From the NCBI GenBank assembly GCA_015680685.1, contig MNCI01011924.1:31632-95631 (forward strand): a stretch of DNA of 64,000 nucleotides, read 5' to 3'. The notes beneath the pieces are model-generated. The model had not been told where the DNA came from. It made no database searches and saw nothing but the letters and a program-made list of their open reading frames with translations. Position 1 is the first letter of the stretch. Each line of letters opens with the position of its first letter. This DNA comes from Gnetum montanum. Taxonomy: Eukaryota > Streptophyta > Gnetopsida > Gnetales > Gnetaceae. The position numbers and the translations under genes were made by a program. Shown in pieces: positions 34,781 through 47,575 of the stretch.

Positions 34781-36757
34781 CCCCATGATTGTGGTTGATA
34801 TGACTATTGGTATTGTTCATACGGTTGTGGAGGAGTTACACTTGGGTAGTAAGCTTGTTGTTGTTAGTGGAACTTCTGTGGGTTGCCTTGAGGATAAGGC
34901 AATCATCTTAGAGCTTACCTATGTGCTAGGCGAGGATTCAATGTGTACACTCCAGACTCTTGTAAGTGTGACACCACAGGGTAACATCCCTTTGGACGTT
35001 TGTATTGACAGATGTCACATTTTATTTCATCATTAGAATCAGACTCCACAACTTCCTCTACTATAATAGCTTTACCCTTACCTCTTTGGTAAGCACATTT
35101 AGCTTCTTTTTGCCTCTTTCGATTATGATCACTATTTTGCTCTTTGGATTCCTCAACAATCTTCAAAGTGATTTAAAATTTTTCATCCAAAGAGTCCCAT
35201 AATTTTTCAACCTTAGCCAAAATGTCAAAAATAGATTTTTGGATGGGCAAGGTCTTCCTATCCACCACTTCATCAAGTGGTGATTCCTCCTCATCACAAA
35301 ATTAGACCTCTCATTTTTTGATAGAAGGATCCCTATTATACTCTTCAACACTTTCCCTTTTTCATACTTCACCTTCTTCTTTTGCTACCTACTCAATTAG
35401 CCTTTGGATCTGATGAGCTCTCAGTTCTGACAATCTTCCTTGGGCATACACCACAAGGGTTCTTCTAGTTTCTACTTTGAGCCCATCTATGATGTTGTGA
35501 GGTTGCTCCCTCTAAGAATAACCATGGCCAAGGTAGTAGTGTAAGAGTGAATAGTATCAACTCATGGAGGCATTCAAGGGTTCATGTGTTCCCTATTTCT
35601 AGCCTTGGATTTTCCTTCTCAAATTAGACACTCTAGAGTACATTTGGTACTTGTCATTGAACAACTCTAACATGGTACTCCATCAATGAATAGATTCTGG
35701 TTCCAAAGACCGGTACCAACTTTCAGCTTCCTTGATGAATTTCCTAGGACATAGTTTGAGTTTTTCCATTCATTCTCTATGCTCTATAAGGCACAGGAAT
35801 CATGAAAATCTTGTAGATGCATTTGTGGATCAAAGTTGTATTCGCCCTCAAATCTTGGGATATTGTTCATGTCTAAGCGCTTGATATGACTATCTTTCAT
35901 ATGCTTGGTTAGAATTTTCACTACCTTTGTAATGTTGAGCATACTTTGAGTCACTAATAGAGGTTCATCATCATCATTGCATCAATGATGCCAATGATGG
36001 GTTTGACCACCCCTTTGGTTTTAGTGGCCTTCACCATCATTGTTATCTAGTTGATCACCTTCATCATGGTTGTTTCAATAGTAGCTTCCATGAGAACCGT
36101 CAGATGAAGAGGAATGTTTGAAATCAAATGAAATAGATAAAGAGGAAGGTGGACCGCCACCGCTACTGTAGTGTCTACCATCACTCTTATGCTTATTACG
36201 ATCACCATCCTTAGATCCCTTAATATTCTGATGCTTTCCTGAGTCCCTACCTTGGCTACCACTTTTTCCTAAACCTACTTTATGTACAGTGGATCATAGG
36301 TTCAAGTTCACACCCTTGTCACTAGTATCAGGGGGTGGAGAATCTTCATGTTGAGAACCTTCAATAGGAGGATCCTCAGTGTCATCTTAATTTAGTAGGA
36401 ACAAGGGATTGGTGTAATGTTTCCCCTTTGTAGCTTCATGGAGTTTCTCCTAACATTAATCTCATTTGTGTTATGTTTAAATGGGATAGTAGTTTCAAGT
36501 GTCATGTCCATCCACAATGTATTCTTCGTGAAGATTTGCAATGCCCAAGTTCTTAAGGCTTTTGAATAGCATCCCAAGCACAGATCGATCGAGGGCAAGA
36601 TGACATTGCCCTTCATATCACGCCATCATAGCTATTCATCCTAATGTAGGATGAAGGTGAACTTCAACACAAACTCATCTAGATGAGTGTATGCCACCTT
36701 ACATTCATGTGGGGCTAGTGATTTGGTATCTTTGTGCTTACGAGAAGAAGAAGACAT
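34781..36757 (-). pseudogene. G2 gag, N-terminal and central part
   Basis: Start codon at 36757 (MSSSSRKHKD), matching G3 gag MSSSHRLDES at 38738. A Ser/Asp/His-rich low-complexity segment lies at about 36060-36260. The gag core, with matches to the N element (LRRQIQEWK-type and YYSLLHRCP-type segments), falls between about 35870 and 35400. A Cys-rich motif CDICQYKRPKGCYPV follows at about 35020-34975, in place of a canonical zinc knuckle. The frame has many stops and shifts. It is cut by T at 34780 and continues at 17256. Confidence 0.75.
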
Positions 36758-36893
36758 TTTGCAAAACAAAATAAAATTATCAGTATGCTTTTATAATTCT
36801 ATGTATAGTGGGAATAATATTGACCTTTAGGTTTGTACAATAATATTAATGGTATTCACTTAGACCTAAATAGTGCACGTTCCACAAACAAAG

Positions 36894-36912
36894 TCCCCAG
36901 CAATGACGCCAA
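36894..36912 (-). promoter_or_regulatory. G2 primer binding site
   Basis: On the minus strand, TTGGCGTCATTGCTGGGGA begins immediately after the LTR end CTCATCA. It resembles the TGGCGCCGTTGCCGGGG-type PBS of plant Athila-group elements. Confidence 0.8.
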
Positions 36913-37861
36913 TGATGAGCAACGAGGTACCCCTATGCCCAAACATACAAATCACAAAGCATTCACGCACGATCTAGTCAAATTCCATGGACTTTATCGT
37001 TTTTAGTGCACTAGTCCTTTAGGAAGTGAATCTTACCTTAAGGTTAATCATTGTCTTCCCAATTACACTTGTGATAGACATTGGTATGGTTAAGTGTAAT
37101 TAAGGCATCCAATTTTTATCATTTTGTGTTTTATAGTTTGATGCTCAAAATGTAGATAGAAGAAATTTGATTAACTAATCTAAATTAAGCAATTAACTAG
37201 CATTTAACTAATCCTAACATAAGCATCCGATCCCACTTTTTGTACACATCCTAAACCCATGTATCCACTGTTGGGCAACCAAGTGCTACGCTACTGGGTG
37301 TACCAAGCAATAACATTGTTGGAATTACCAAGAAAATACATGTTACACTTGAAGCAATCATACTTATGTGTGTAATCTATCTGGCTTAATTGCTTCATTA
37401 ATGTAATAATGGAAAATATTTAATAAATAATTAAAAACATTGAATGCATAATTGAAATAGCTAATCTATCCAAAGTGCTGCAAGGTTTATTAGAAAGCTC
37501 ATCTTAATTGCTGCACACACTGTCGTGCTTAGGTACAACAATGCTCGAATAAAGATCCATACACTCAATGACTCCTACTACGGGGACTCAAGAAAAAATT
37601 CTAATTTTCAAATGGAAAAACTACAAGAGCTTCACTGCAACTACAATCTCTAATTGCTATAAATGTAGCTGCACATGCATATTTATGACCAAAAAAATAA
37701 CACTATGTCAATGAGGCCTCATCGATGCATGGTAAGATGCATCAATAGGGCCTCATCAATGCATGGTAAGATGCATCTACTAGGCCTCATCAATGAGTCC
37801 CAATCGACAAGGCTACATTGATGAGGCCTCATCGATGCAGCCAATTGAACATGACTCATCA
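36913..37861 (-). repeat. G2 5' LTR (949 bp)
   Basis: Bounded by CTCATCA (37855-37861) and TGATGAG (36913-36919) as written on the + strand. U3 (37700-37850) has four to five copies of boxes like GATGAGGCCTCATCGATGC, one more repeat than the 3' LTR. It is otherwise very similar to 6008-6929. Its PBS side faces gag. Confidence 0.88.
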
Positions 37862-38577
37862 GTCAGTTGTAGCAGAGCTCTTATAGTTTTATTGCTTGAA
37901 AGTTAGAATATTTTTCTCTAAGTGCCTGTAGTAGGAGTCAAAGACTGTATAGATCTTTATTTAAGCACTATTGTACTACAGCAATGTGTGTGGCAATAAA
38001 GATGAACTTTCTGATAAACCTTGCAGCATTTTGAAATAGATTAATTATTTCTTTTTTCATTTAATGTTTTATGTAATTTACTTTAATGCTTCAAGTAATT
38101 AAGCTAAATTAAGCTAGACTAAATAGCGATTAATTAAGCACATAAGTACAACCACTTCAAGCATACACTTAACACTTGGTAATCCCAATAACACTTAACA
38201 TTTGGTAACCCGATAGCGTTAAACATGTTTAGGATATGTACGGAAAGCAGGAACAGATGCTTATGTTAGAATTAGTTAAGTGTAGCTAGTTAGATTAAGT
38301 TAGCAATTTAATTATCTTATTTTATACATTATTCTTTATCCTTAGATGACTTAAAATATAAAATGTAAAAATGATAAAAATCATATGCCTCAATTGCACT
38401 TAACCATACTTTTGTATTTCACAAGTGTAATTGAGAAGACAATGATTGTAACAGTTAGTGTAACTTCCTAGAGATCAGTATACTTAGAAGGCTAGAAGTC
38501 CATGGAATTCAACCATATCACATGTGAATGCTTAGTGTTTCATACGATTAGGTGTAGGGTCTACTCATCACTCATCA
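37862..38577 (+). repeat. G3 5' LTR, right part (split by G2)
   Basis: Begins at the G2 border and continues the LTR started at 5865. It contains GTAGGAGTC, AATAAA at 37995-38000, the shared U5 block ACTTGGTAATCCCA and the end CTCATCA at 38571-38577, directly followed by a PBS. Confidence 0.8.
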
Positions 38578-38578
38578 T

Positions 38579-38596
38579 TGGCATTGTTGCTAAGGA
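38579..38596 (+). promoter_or_regulatory. G3 primer binding site
   Basis: TGGCATTGTTGCTAAGGA, one base after the LTR end, is a mutated form of the same PBS as G2 and N. Confidence 0.75.
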
Positions 38597-38737
38597 CTTG
38601 TAGTTTGATACGTGTGCTATTTAAGACTTAATGAATATTATTTAAGATCATTCAAACAAGCCCTATGGTCACAATCATTTGAAAAAATAATTATTATAAT
38701 TATGATTTAAGCACATTGAATTTTTCTTTAATTCAAA

Positions 38738-41209
38738 ATGTCTTCTTCTCACAGGCTTGATGAATCAAAATCGCCAGTGTCCAAAGAATTCAAAGTGGAG
38801 TACACTCATCTATATGAGTTTGTACTTGATTTCACCTTCATCTTGCATCAAGATGAGCAACTACGGTGGAGAGAGATGGAGGGAAATGTTGTGTTGTCTC
38901 TCAACTAATCTATTCATGGGATGCTACTCCAAACTCTTAAGAGGTTGGACATTTAAAATCTCCATGATGAAAACATTATGCAGAACATGACTATCAGGAC
39001 TACTATCCCATAGAAATACAATACAAACACGATCGACACTAGGAGAAGCGCCATGAAGCTACGAAGGGAAAACAGTTCATGAACCCCTTGTTCCTACTAC
39101 ACCAAAATGACAATGAGGATCCTCCCTTTGGGGGTTCTCAACAAGAAGATTCTCCACCTCTTGACTCTAGTGATGAGGTCTTGAACCCCAATCTGTAGTC
39201 CACTATCAATAATTTGGATTTAGGCAAAAGTGGGAGTCAAGGCAAGGGCTCGAGTAAGCATTGTGATGATGATAATCTTGATGATTATGGCCATGACAAG
39301 CAGAGAAGAGGTGGTAGATACCATGGTGGTGGAAGTTTTGCGTCTTCTTCATCCTCTTCATCTGCATCTTCTTCTTCCTCCTCTAAATCTGATCAAAATC
39401 ACAAGGGACAAAACCATGATACAGGTAAATAACAAATACAATGATTGTAGGCCCCACCTTGAACAAAGGAAGAGCAAAGGATATCATAGGTGTCATCAAA
39501 ATTATGATGATGATGAGCCTTTACTGGAAACTTGAAGCATGTTCAACATTGCAGAGGTAGTCAAAATTCCAACTAGGCACGTGAAAGATAGCAAAATCAA
39601 GAGGTTGGATATGAAAAATATTCCCAGATTTAAGGGGGAATATAACTCAAATCTACAGACCCATATTCAAGCCTTCCATGATGCTTGTGCCTTACAAAAC
39701 ATAGAAAATAACTAGTAGAAACTTAAGCTATTCCCCAGGACACTCATAAAAGAAGTAGAAAGTTGATACCGCTCCATGGAGTTGAAATCAATTCATAGAT
39801 GGAGTACAATGCTTGAGCTATTCAATGATAAACATCAAACGTACTCTAGAGTGTCCAATTTAAGGAAGCAAATCCAAGGCTAGCAACAAGGAACACATGA
39901 TCCCTTGGATGAAACCATAGGCAGGTATTATTCCCTTCAACATAGATGTCTTGGCCATGGTTATTCTCAGTAAGAGCAGCTTCATCATATCATAGATGGG
40001 CTCCGATCATAAACAAGGAGAACTCTTGGGGTCTATGCCCAAGGGAGACTATTAGAACTAAGAGCTCATCAAATTCAAAGGTTGATTGAGCAAGTTGCAA
40101 AAGAAGAAGGTGAGTTGAGAAAATAGTAAAGTACTAAGGAGTATAACTAGGATCCTTCAATCAGAAAAAGGGAGGTTCGATTCTATGTTAGTGAGGAGGA
40201 GATACCACTTGATGAAGTGGTGAGGCAAAAAACCTTGCCAATTCAAAAATCTATGTCTAAAATTTCAACTAAGGTTGACAAAATGTGGAAATATTTGAAT
40301 GAAAAATCTCAAACTACTTAGCAAATTGTAGAAGAATCCAAAGAACAACATAGTGATCGTGATTGTAGGAGAAGAAAAGAAGTTAACCATTCCTACCAAA
40401 TGGGTAAGGGCAAAGTTGCTGTAGTAGAATAAGTTGTGGAGTCAAAATCAGATGATGATAATGGATGTGACATTTTCCAATATGAACATCCTATAGGATG
40501 TTGTCCTATCGTGTCACACTTACAAGAATCTAGAGTGTATGCTTGGAATCCTAGATTAGCATGAAGGCAAGTACCTAGAAGGCTACCTTTTTCTAAAGAC
40601 AACCTAAGGTAGTTCCACCAGTAACAACAAGCTTATTATCCAAGTGGAGCTCCACCACAACTATATAAGCATTACCATTAGTGGCAACACCCATTTTTGT
40701 GGGGGATGCCACCATCAAGGCAGTAGTATCCTTACATGCAACTAGATCTATATGGGGCCAATGTTCAGCAACCCATGTCTCTATGTGACTCTTCTAGTCA
40801 CTCTTCTTTTTAGCATCACTACTACCCTCTAGAGTATTCTAAAACTCATTCTCCATCTCCTAGAGGGGAATCTCCATACCCTTATCACCTCCTCATCCTT
40901 CAACTCCTGTTCCTCCATCTTTAATCCAATTACCACTTGCTCCATCCATGCAATACAAAATTCCAACATAGGTGCAGCAATGTAATGCTACCAAGGTTGT
41001 TAACTTATAGCCAACTCCTTAGTCAAGTGGTTCAGAACCCAGATTCCATAAAAGATCATTCCTTCGAACCAATAGTCCTACAAAGCCCTCATCAACTTAT
41101 ATAGTTGATCACCCTCTATCTCCTTCATCCTTTGCATCTATTCCTTTCAAGAGCCCTTCAAACCAAATGCCTCCCAAGATTTGCATAGTCATGTTAACCC
41201 ACACTGTAT
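38738..41209 (+). pseudogene. G3 gag
   Basis: Starts MSSSHRLDESKSP at 38738. A Ser-rich segment lies at 39330-39420. The conserved gag core follows (about 39590-40120), similar to N (YARVSNLRKQIQ; HIIDGLRS; QGRLLELRAHQIQRLIEQVA). The Cys-rich motif appears as CDIFQYEHPIGCCPIVSHL (40470-40525), then a Pro/Gln/Tyr-rich tail (40600-41200) that matches the two halves of G2 gag on either side of T. Many stops and frameshifts. Confidence 0.75.
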
Positions 41210-44026
41210 TTGATTAGATCAAGGCTAGAAACCTTCCTACAAAAGAAGCTAATTCTAGAAGTCCTCTCATCTACTTACAGATTACTAGAAATGAGCCATA
41301 CAAGGTTCTTTTTGATTCAAGTTCTAGTGTTAATCTCATTTCCCATGAAATGTACAACACTTGGAACTTGCCTTCTCTTAAGAAGAGCAACATCTATTTA
41401 GACTTGGTAGATCAGTCCATCACTATTCCCTTAGGATTAGTAGAGGACATTATGACCACTATCTATGGGTGGTCATATCCTACAGATTTCCTAACAATCA
41501 AAGTTGACAATTATAAGGGCGATGTCACAATCATGATGGGAAGGGCTTGGTTGAACATTGTTAATGCACAAGTGGGTATCAAAGATCTTTCCCTGAAGAT
41601 TTCCAAGGAAACTGCATTTGAAAAGATCAAGAAGAAGAGAGTTCCATACATTACATACAATGATACCAAGTGCAACTGTGTGTTGAACCTCTAGTTTATC
41701 GAAGGTACATCAATCATAGCATGCAAACAATGTGCAAATGAATCTAAAATCCCAAAGTTCCTATACGCAGCAACCCCAAAATAGGAGGGCACCTAATGGC
41801 TAACAGTTGATTCTGAAAGCATCACACTTTGCACTAAACCTACTGAGAGCCTATCTTGTGCCTATGTTAAAGGCATGGATGAACTAGAGCAAGTTCATCG
41901 CCAACTCTTTGATGATGAACTTGATGATACCAACTCAGGAGAGTTAAAAATCCATGATAGTTTTAAACATAAGCCCTTAGAGTTGAAAACTCTACCTACC
42001 AACAAGAAATATACATTTCTAAAAAATGGTAAGTCGATGATAATCAATGCCAATCTTTCTCCTGAATAGAAAAGGATGTTGTTAAAGGTGGTTAAGAAAT
42101 GGCCAATAGCCTTTGCTTGGTCATATCCTAAACTCATAGGAATTGATCCTTGGATATGCTAGCATCGCATTTGTATTGATCTGGCTATGAATCTAAGGAG
42201 GCATCCATGGTGGTGACTAAACCCCAAATTAAAGTAGATGATCAAAGAGAAAATTAAACAACTCCTCAAGGCAGGGTTCATCTATCCAATTGCAAATAGA
42301 AAGTGGATTAGCCCACTTGTAATTGTGCTAAAGAATGGTGGCAAGTGATGGGTCTATATTAATTCCAGGCTATTGAACATGGTGATGTTCAAAGATCATT
42401 TTCCATTGTCATTTGTGGACCAGGTGTTGGATACTATTTCTAGGCATTGCTATTATAGATTTCTATATGGTTATAGTGGCTATAAGGTTATAGTGGCTAT
42501 AAAGAAATTCAGATTACACCTAAGGATCAAGCCAAAACAACATTCACAAGTTCCTGGGGAACTTTTGCATATCATACGATACCCTTTGGTCTGTGCAATG
42601 CCCCTAAAACTTTCCAATGCTTAGTCCTAAGCATTTTTCAATAGTAAATTGGTAGTGGGTGGAAGTCTTCATGGATGACTTCTCCACCTATGGTGCTACA
42701 TTTGGGTAAGCCCTGGATTGCTTTGAGCAAGTGCTTAAAAGATGGGTGGAGATTGTGTTGGGGCAAAGAATTTCTCAAGTAGGGATTGAGGTGGACCCTA
42801 AAAAGATTAGGATCATCTAAAGAATAACCCATCAACTAGAAACCGTTAAAGATGTCTAGTCATTCCTTGGACACATTAGCTACTACTGGTGATTCATAGA
42901 GAATTTCTCTAAGATTACAAAATCATTGGTTGAGCTAGCAAAGAAAGATACTCCATTCATATAGACCGAGGAATGTGAAAAAACAATCCAAAGCGTTAAG
43001 CAAAGGCTTGTTGAAACTTCAATTCTATGAGCACCTAATGGTCCCAATCATCTCACATTATGACGAATGCATCAAATTATTCCTTAGGAGTCATGCTTAC
43101 ATAGTTGGATGATTAGAAACATCCATATTACATCCACTGCACAAGCCAAAGCATTGTGGATGCACAACTCAATTACACCATAATGAAGAAAGAGTTGATG
43201 GCCGTGGTATATGCTTTGGAGAAGTTCAGGAACTATGTGCTTAGATATAAAGTGTTTGGGCACACTGATCATAATGACATTTGCTTCTTGATGAATGAAC
43301 CAATGGTGAGCCCCTATGTTATACGCTGGCTGGTGATCTTGCAAGAGTTCGATCTTACAATGGTAGATCGAAAGGGGACCGAGAATGTGATTGCTAATCA
43401 CTTATCTCGATTACGATGGAACAACAAAGAGGAGGAGAGCCTACTCTCTGATGAATTTCTTGATGAACTCATCTTTGCCAATGCAATAAATGAACAACTA
43501 CCCACTAAATCAAAATGGTATGATGGGATCCTCACTTATCATCTCACTCAAGAGATGCCATAAGAGTTAGACCACTAAAAGAAACAATAATTTCTTCATT
43601 AGGCTAAATGCTTCATGGAGATTAATAGACATCTTTACAAGTTGTGCATCGATCGCTTGGTTCGTTGGTGTGTTCTTAATGCTAAACAACTACAAATTCT
43701 CCAAAATGCTCACAAGGGTCCTTGTGGGGCAGGGTACTATTAGCAAACACTCTTTAGGGATATCCACCAATTTGTTCGCTCTTGTAAATACTATCAACAA
43801 GATCGTGGGATGACTGCTCAAATGGAGGAGCCTCAACAATGGATCCAACCACTAGAACCCTTTGACATACAGAGCATAGATTTCATGGGTTCCATCACAC
43901 CCATATCAAATGAAAAGGCGTACATAATAGTCGATGTTGACTGTTTTACAAAATGGTTATAAGCAGTAGCCATCACTGATTGTACATCTTCCACTACTGC
44001 ATGGTTTGTACAACAAGATGTAAAAT
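41210..44026 (+). pseudogene. G3 pol: protease, linker, RT, RNase H and integrase (truncated)
   Basis: Protease has VLFDSSSSVNLISHEMYN (41300-41355; catalytic D-S-S) and MMGRAWLNIVNAQVGIKDLS (41535-41595). The linker (41701-42070) has CKQCANESK and LYAATPK. RT (about 42230-42850) has LLKAGFIYPIA and LSFVDQVLDTI, and a degraded MDDFSTYGAT box near 42670. A 20-base repeat at 42476-42513 breaks the frame. RNase H (43130-43330): QLNYTIMKKELMAVVYALE. Integrase zinc region and core (43620-44010): IQSIDFMGSITPISNEKA. The sequence ends inside the integrase core at about 44026 and passes into unrelated sequence. Stops throughout. Confidence 0.82.
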
Positions 44027-44320
44027 AATATAAAAAGAGGCTAAAATAAATTTTCCTGAGGCATCAATCATAAAACATGAGCTACAATCCTCCTCCATTA
44101 TATTCTATAGTTTTCTTTATGGTTCAATCTTGAAGTTGTATTGTTACTAATAGTCTAGGAATTGATTTTTTGCTTAGGCTTTTCACCTTGAAATTTTTTT
44201 CCCAAGGTAACTCTATGTCTTTCTAATTTCTGTCATATTCTTCATTTTATTAAGAATTTATTAGTATTGTATGCGAGAATTGGGAATAACATGTTCTCAT
44301 GTATGAAGTTTTGCAATAAT
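44027..44320 (+). other. Junction sequence within gypsy debris
   Basis: Not contiguous with integrase on either side. Positions 44095-44145 weakly resemble the TPYSLFYGS region of a gypsy integrase (compare T at about 30722-30770). The rest is AT-rich and unassigned. Confidence 0.35.
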
Positions 44321-44321
44321 G

Positions 44322-45260
44322 AATCCAACCATTTGAACTCTTAAACATGTGGGAAATTAACTTGTTAGCCCGATTATTCCAATGTCCAATGGCAAAGCAT
44401 ACATTATCATATGTGTTGAAGACTATACGAGGTGGGTAAAAGCCACTATCATTAAAGACCCTTCAATATCCATTGTAATAAGCTCCCTTCATAATAATAT
44501 GCTCCATAGGTTTGGCATCCTGAGAATCTTGATCTTCAATAATGGTATTCATTTTACTAGTAAGATTTTGAAGAATTTATTTAAGTCTTGTGGAGTTAAT
44601 CATAAATTAACTTTCCCTTATCACTTGTAGGCCAATGACCAAGAAAAGCCTACTAACTATGAAATTGTGAGAATACTCAAAAAATGGTTAGTAAGTACAA
44701 AAGAGACTTGGCCAACAAGCTTAATGATGCTATTTGAAGCTATTGAATGACATGGAAGAATCTTATTGGCTACACATTATTCAAGTGAGTATATGAATAG
44801 GTGCCACAATTGTTGATTTATCCTAAAATGAAATCCTTGGGTAGTGTGACCGATTTTTATATGACCTTGGATTTTGTGCAAAAGGAGAGGTTGACTAACC
44901 TCAACCTTCTTAATGAACATTGTAGAATTGCCTTGATGCATAATGAATTGAAACATTCTTACAACAAGCCTTGCTTTGATGTCCATCCAAAAGAATTAAT
45001 TTCAAACCTAGTGAAAAGGTTCTCTAATTTAATCCTTCATATGTGTCCCATTTGGGGAAGTTTCAATTTTAGTGGAAAGGATCTTGTATTGTCCACACCA
45101 TTCACCAATCTAGCGCCATGCATATATACCATCTAAACGAGCCAGGCAAAACATTTTTGGTCAACGAGTAGCACTTGAAACATGATAAAGAATATCTTTC
45201 ACCTCTAAGAGTACCTAATGCTAAATCTTATATTTTACACTTGGAGGTTTATTAAGTGAT
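44322..45260 (+). pseudogene. Second gypsy integrase fragment
   Basis: Restarts the integrase core (ESNHLNS-type lead, then MSNGKAYIIICVEDYTRWVK at 44382-44441 and LIFNNGIHFTSKIL near 44530-44570, with the second catalytic Asp changed to Asn). It runs through the C-terminal part (LNLLNEHCRIALMHNELKHS, about 44900-44960) to a degraded GPY-like segment. It repeats domains already present at 43850-44026, so it belongs to another copy than G3. Broken. Confidence 0.7.
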
Positions 45261-46605
45261 AAATATGGATTATTTGTGAAGGAGGAATCTTCCACACCAT
45301 GTCAAAATTTTACCTTCAATTGTTTTGTTTATAAGATTTTTAAAAGTTGGTGTGCTTAGTTAGGGACTTTTACATTTTTTTGAACTTAATGATTGATTAT
45401 TTATGATATTTTTCTTTCTGTAAGTGTGTTTTTAGTGTATTTGGGAAAATTAATTAATGTGCTTTATGAATACTCACCCAATTAGACAATGATGGATGGA
45501 TGAGTTATAGATGTGATGATGATGCTACAATGCTAAACAGGTCTAATGTGGAGCTTTAATTGATGGAACACCTACTTAACAGAGTTCATCCACCTACTTT
45601 TCCTCTATCTATCACTAGTGAACCATGCTTAAATCATCAGGGAGCTTAGACTTGTGTTGTGAGTGTTGAAGCTACTACCATTGGAATCACGGTTAGGTGA
45701 TGAACCCATACCTTAGGGTATGAGCTCTAGAATCCCATACGAGTGCTTGGTTGTTGGTGAAAAAAGTGTGTGTCATTAAGGATTCTTGTAACCACTACAA
45801 TGGGTTTCATTAGTGTGATTGGATCAAGGTACATGTGCTTGCCATTCTTGACCACCTTGGTTAGCAAAGGTTCATGATTTTCACAAACTGGCGCATGCCA
45901 TGTGATGAGGAATAGATTTTCCTATTCATGCAAGTTGAAGATCCCAGGTGGTGATTTGACACTTCAATCATTTCCACAATTTTCATGCATATCTTAAAAG
46001 ACCCTCTTCTTATAGGAAATGATTTTCCCTAAAAATAAAAAGTAAAAGAAAAATTAAAATAAATTAAAGAAGAAGAGGTAAAGAAAAAAGTAATTATATT
46101 TCAAGCTTCTTGGTTCACACAAATTAGTATTTCTACAATCTTTGATCGATCGTGTGATTACTCAAGCAAGACCAAGATGCAAGGTTAAACTAATGTTCAT
46201 GCAAAACATGTATGACACCAATCGAACATGCTTATCTCATGTTCAGCCTATTTCTTGGATCACTTAACTCTCAGATGTAATGATCCAAGATAATTTCTTA
46301 CCTCATTCTTTCCCATGGTTAAGAAAGCCTAGAAGTTTCTCTCTTAGTAAACTTTGGTAACGTCAAATGTTGCTTCCATCCAAATCCTAAAATCAATTTA
46401 TCCCAAGAGATTAAACTTACAATTATGGATCCAAATCATGATCATATCTATCATGGAGATTCCATCATCTTGGTCATGATTTTGTGATCATCATAGGGAT
46501 TAGGATTAGTTAATGCAACTAGAGGGATTGATCAAAGGAAAGTGATGATTGAACTTTTACAAAGTGATGATCATTTATGAAGAAATTAGTCTACAAGTAA
46601 CCAAC
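45261..46605. other. Noncoding interval, probably gypsy 3' spacer debris
   Basis: No coherent frame is seen. It is AT-rich with A-rich runs (46025-46090). It probably belongs to the spacers of the flanking gypsy fragments, but I could not align it to G1 or G2. Confidence 0.4.
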
Positions 46606-47575
46606 CATAAGGATTTTTATGGTCATTTGTCTTCTTGCATAATGGCCTTCACAAGGTCCATGTGCATCTTGAAGGACTCTTTATTAGTTTTCATGAAGTA
46701 CACAGTAATGAATTAGACCATCAACACAAATTTTATAGAGATTACCCTTTATTTTCATGAATTTCTTGATCTAATGTAAAAATCATTACTTCTTATGTTT
46801 GTCCCATGTAGAAGGGATCTCTTGTGTTATTAGATAAGTGAGATAATCAACAAATAATGGCTTGGTCACTAAATATAAAACCATTGCAACTTTTACAAAC
46901 ATCAATTCATCTAGAAATTGATCAAAAAGGAGTCTTCATCAATGTCATTATCCCATCATAATCAAGATAAATGATCCATGACTACATTCTTACTGTCCTT
47001 TCTATTAATCATTGTGAGATGAAATTCTTACAAGATGACTAGCCATTGAATGATAAGAGGGCCAACTGCTGATTTGTTAATTAGAAATCACATGATACTA
47101 TGATCTATGTAAACATATAATGGATACCAAAGAACATAATATCTAAAATTTTCTAGCACATACACCACCATCGAAAGATATTTTTCTATCATGCTATGAT
47201 TAAAATGTGCATTAGTAATGCTTCTACTTTTGTAATGGATATAGTATGGAAGTTTCTGATCAACCATCTTAATAAGTATAACTCCAAAGACATAATTAGA
47301 TGAATTAGTCATAATGTGGAATGGCTTTAACTAATATAGTACTTGTAGACTAATATTTTCTATAAGTTTTTACTTAAGGAGCTCAAAGACCTTTTCGCAA
47401 CTTCAATCAAATAAATGATGCATCCTTCTTGGTAAGATCAACCAATGATTTTTCAATCTTGGAAAAATTTTCTATAAACCTCATATAATACCCAATGTGA
47501 CTAAGAAATGATCTGACATTCTTAACTATTTATGACCTCTAAGTTATGCCTTATATGACCTGTACATTCTCTAGA
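46606..47575 (-). pseudogene. Gypsy RT-RNase H-integrase fragment (minus)
   Basis: Matches G2 14030-15000 in the same orientation: the end of RT near 47560-47450, RNase H with MTNSSNYVFGVILIKMVDQK and AHFNHSMIEKYLSMVVYVLE (47312-47170), and a TDHS-like motif, then the start of integrase near 46650. It stops abruptly at about 47575, where + strand coiled-coil sequence begins, so a rearrangement or insertion border lies there. Confidence 0.75.

Larger units (their letters stand above)
6008..37861 (-). mobile_element. G2: Athila-like Ty3/gypsy element with third ORF, carrying S and T inside
   Basis: On the minus strand the order is 5' LTR (37861-36913), PBS, gag (36757-34781), insertion T, rest of gag and start of protease (17256-16487), gap and linker, RT, RNase H and integrase (15700-13040), spacer with solo LTR S, third ORF (10027 to about 7150), PPT and 3' LTR (6929-6008). 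Gag reads on across T: both sides match consecutive parts of G3 gag (about 40600-40860). Without S and T and their duplications the element is about 13.5 kb. Its flanks, GTTAT (6003-6007) and GTCAG (37862-37866), agree at only three of five bases, which fits an old insertion. It lies inside the G3 LTR. Athila membership rests on the gag, RT and integrase style and the PBS. Confidence 0.75.

Noticed and set aside
6008-37866. Perfect target-site duplication for G2
   Set aside because: GTTAT and GTCAG match at only three of five positions, so I report the borders from LTR ends and not from a duplication.
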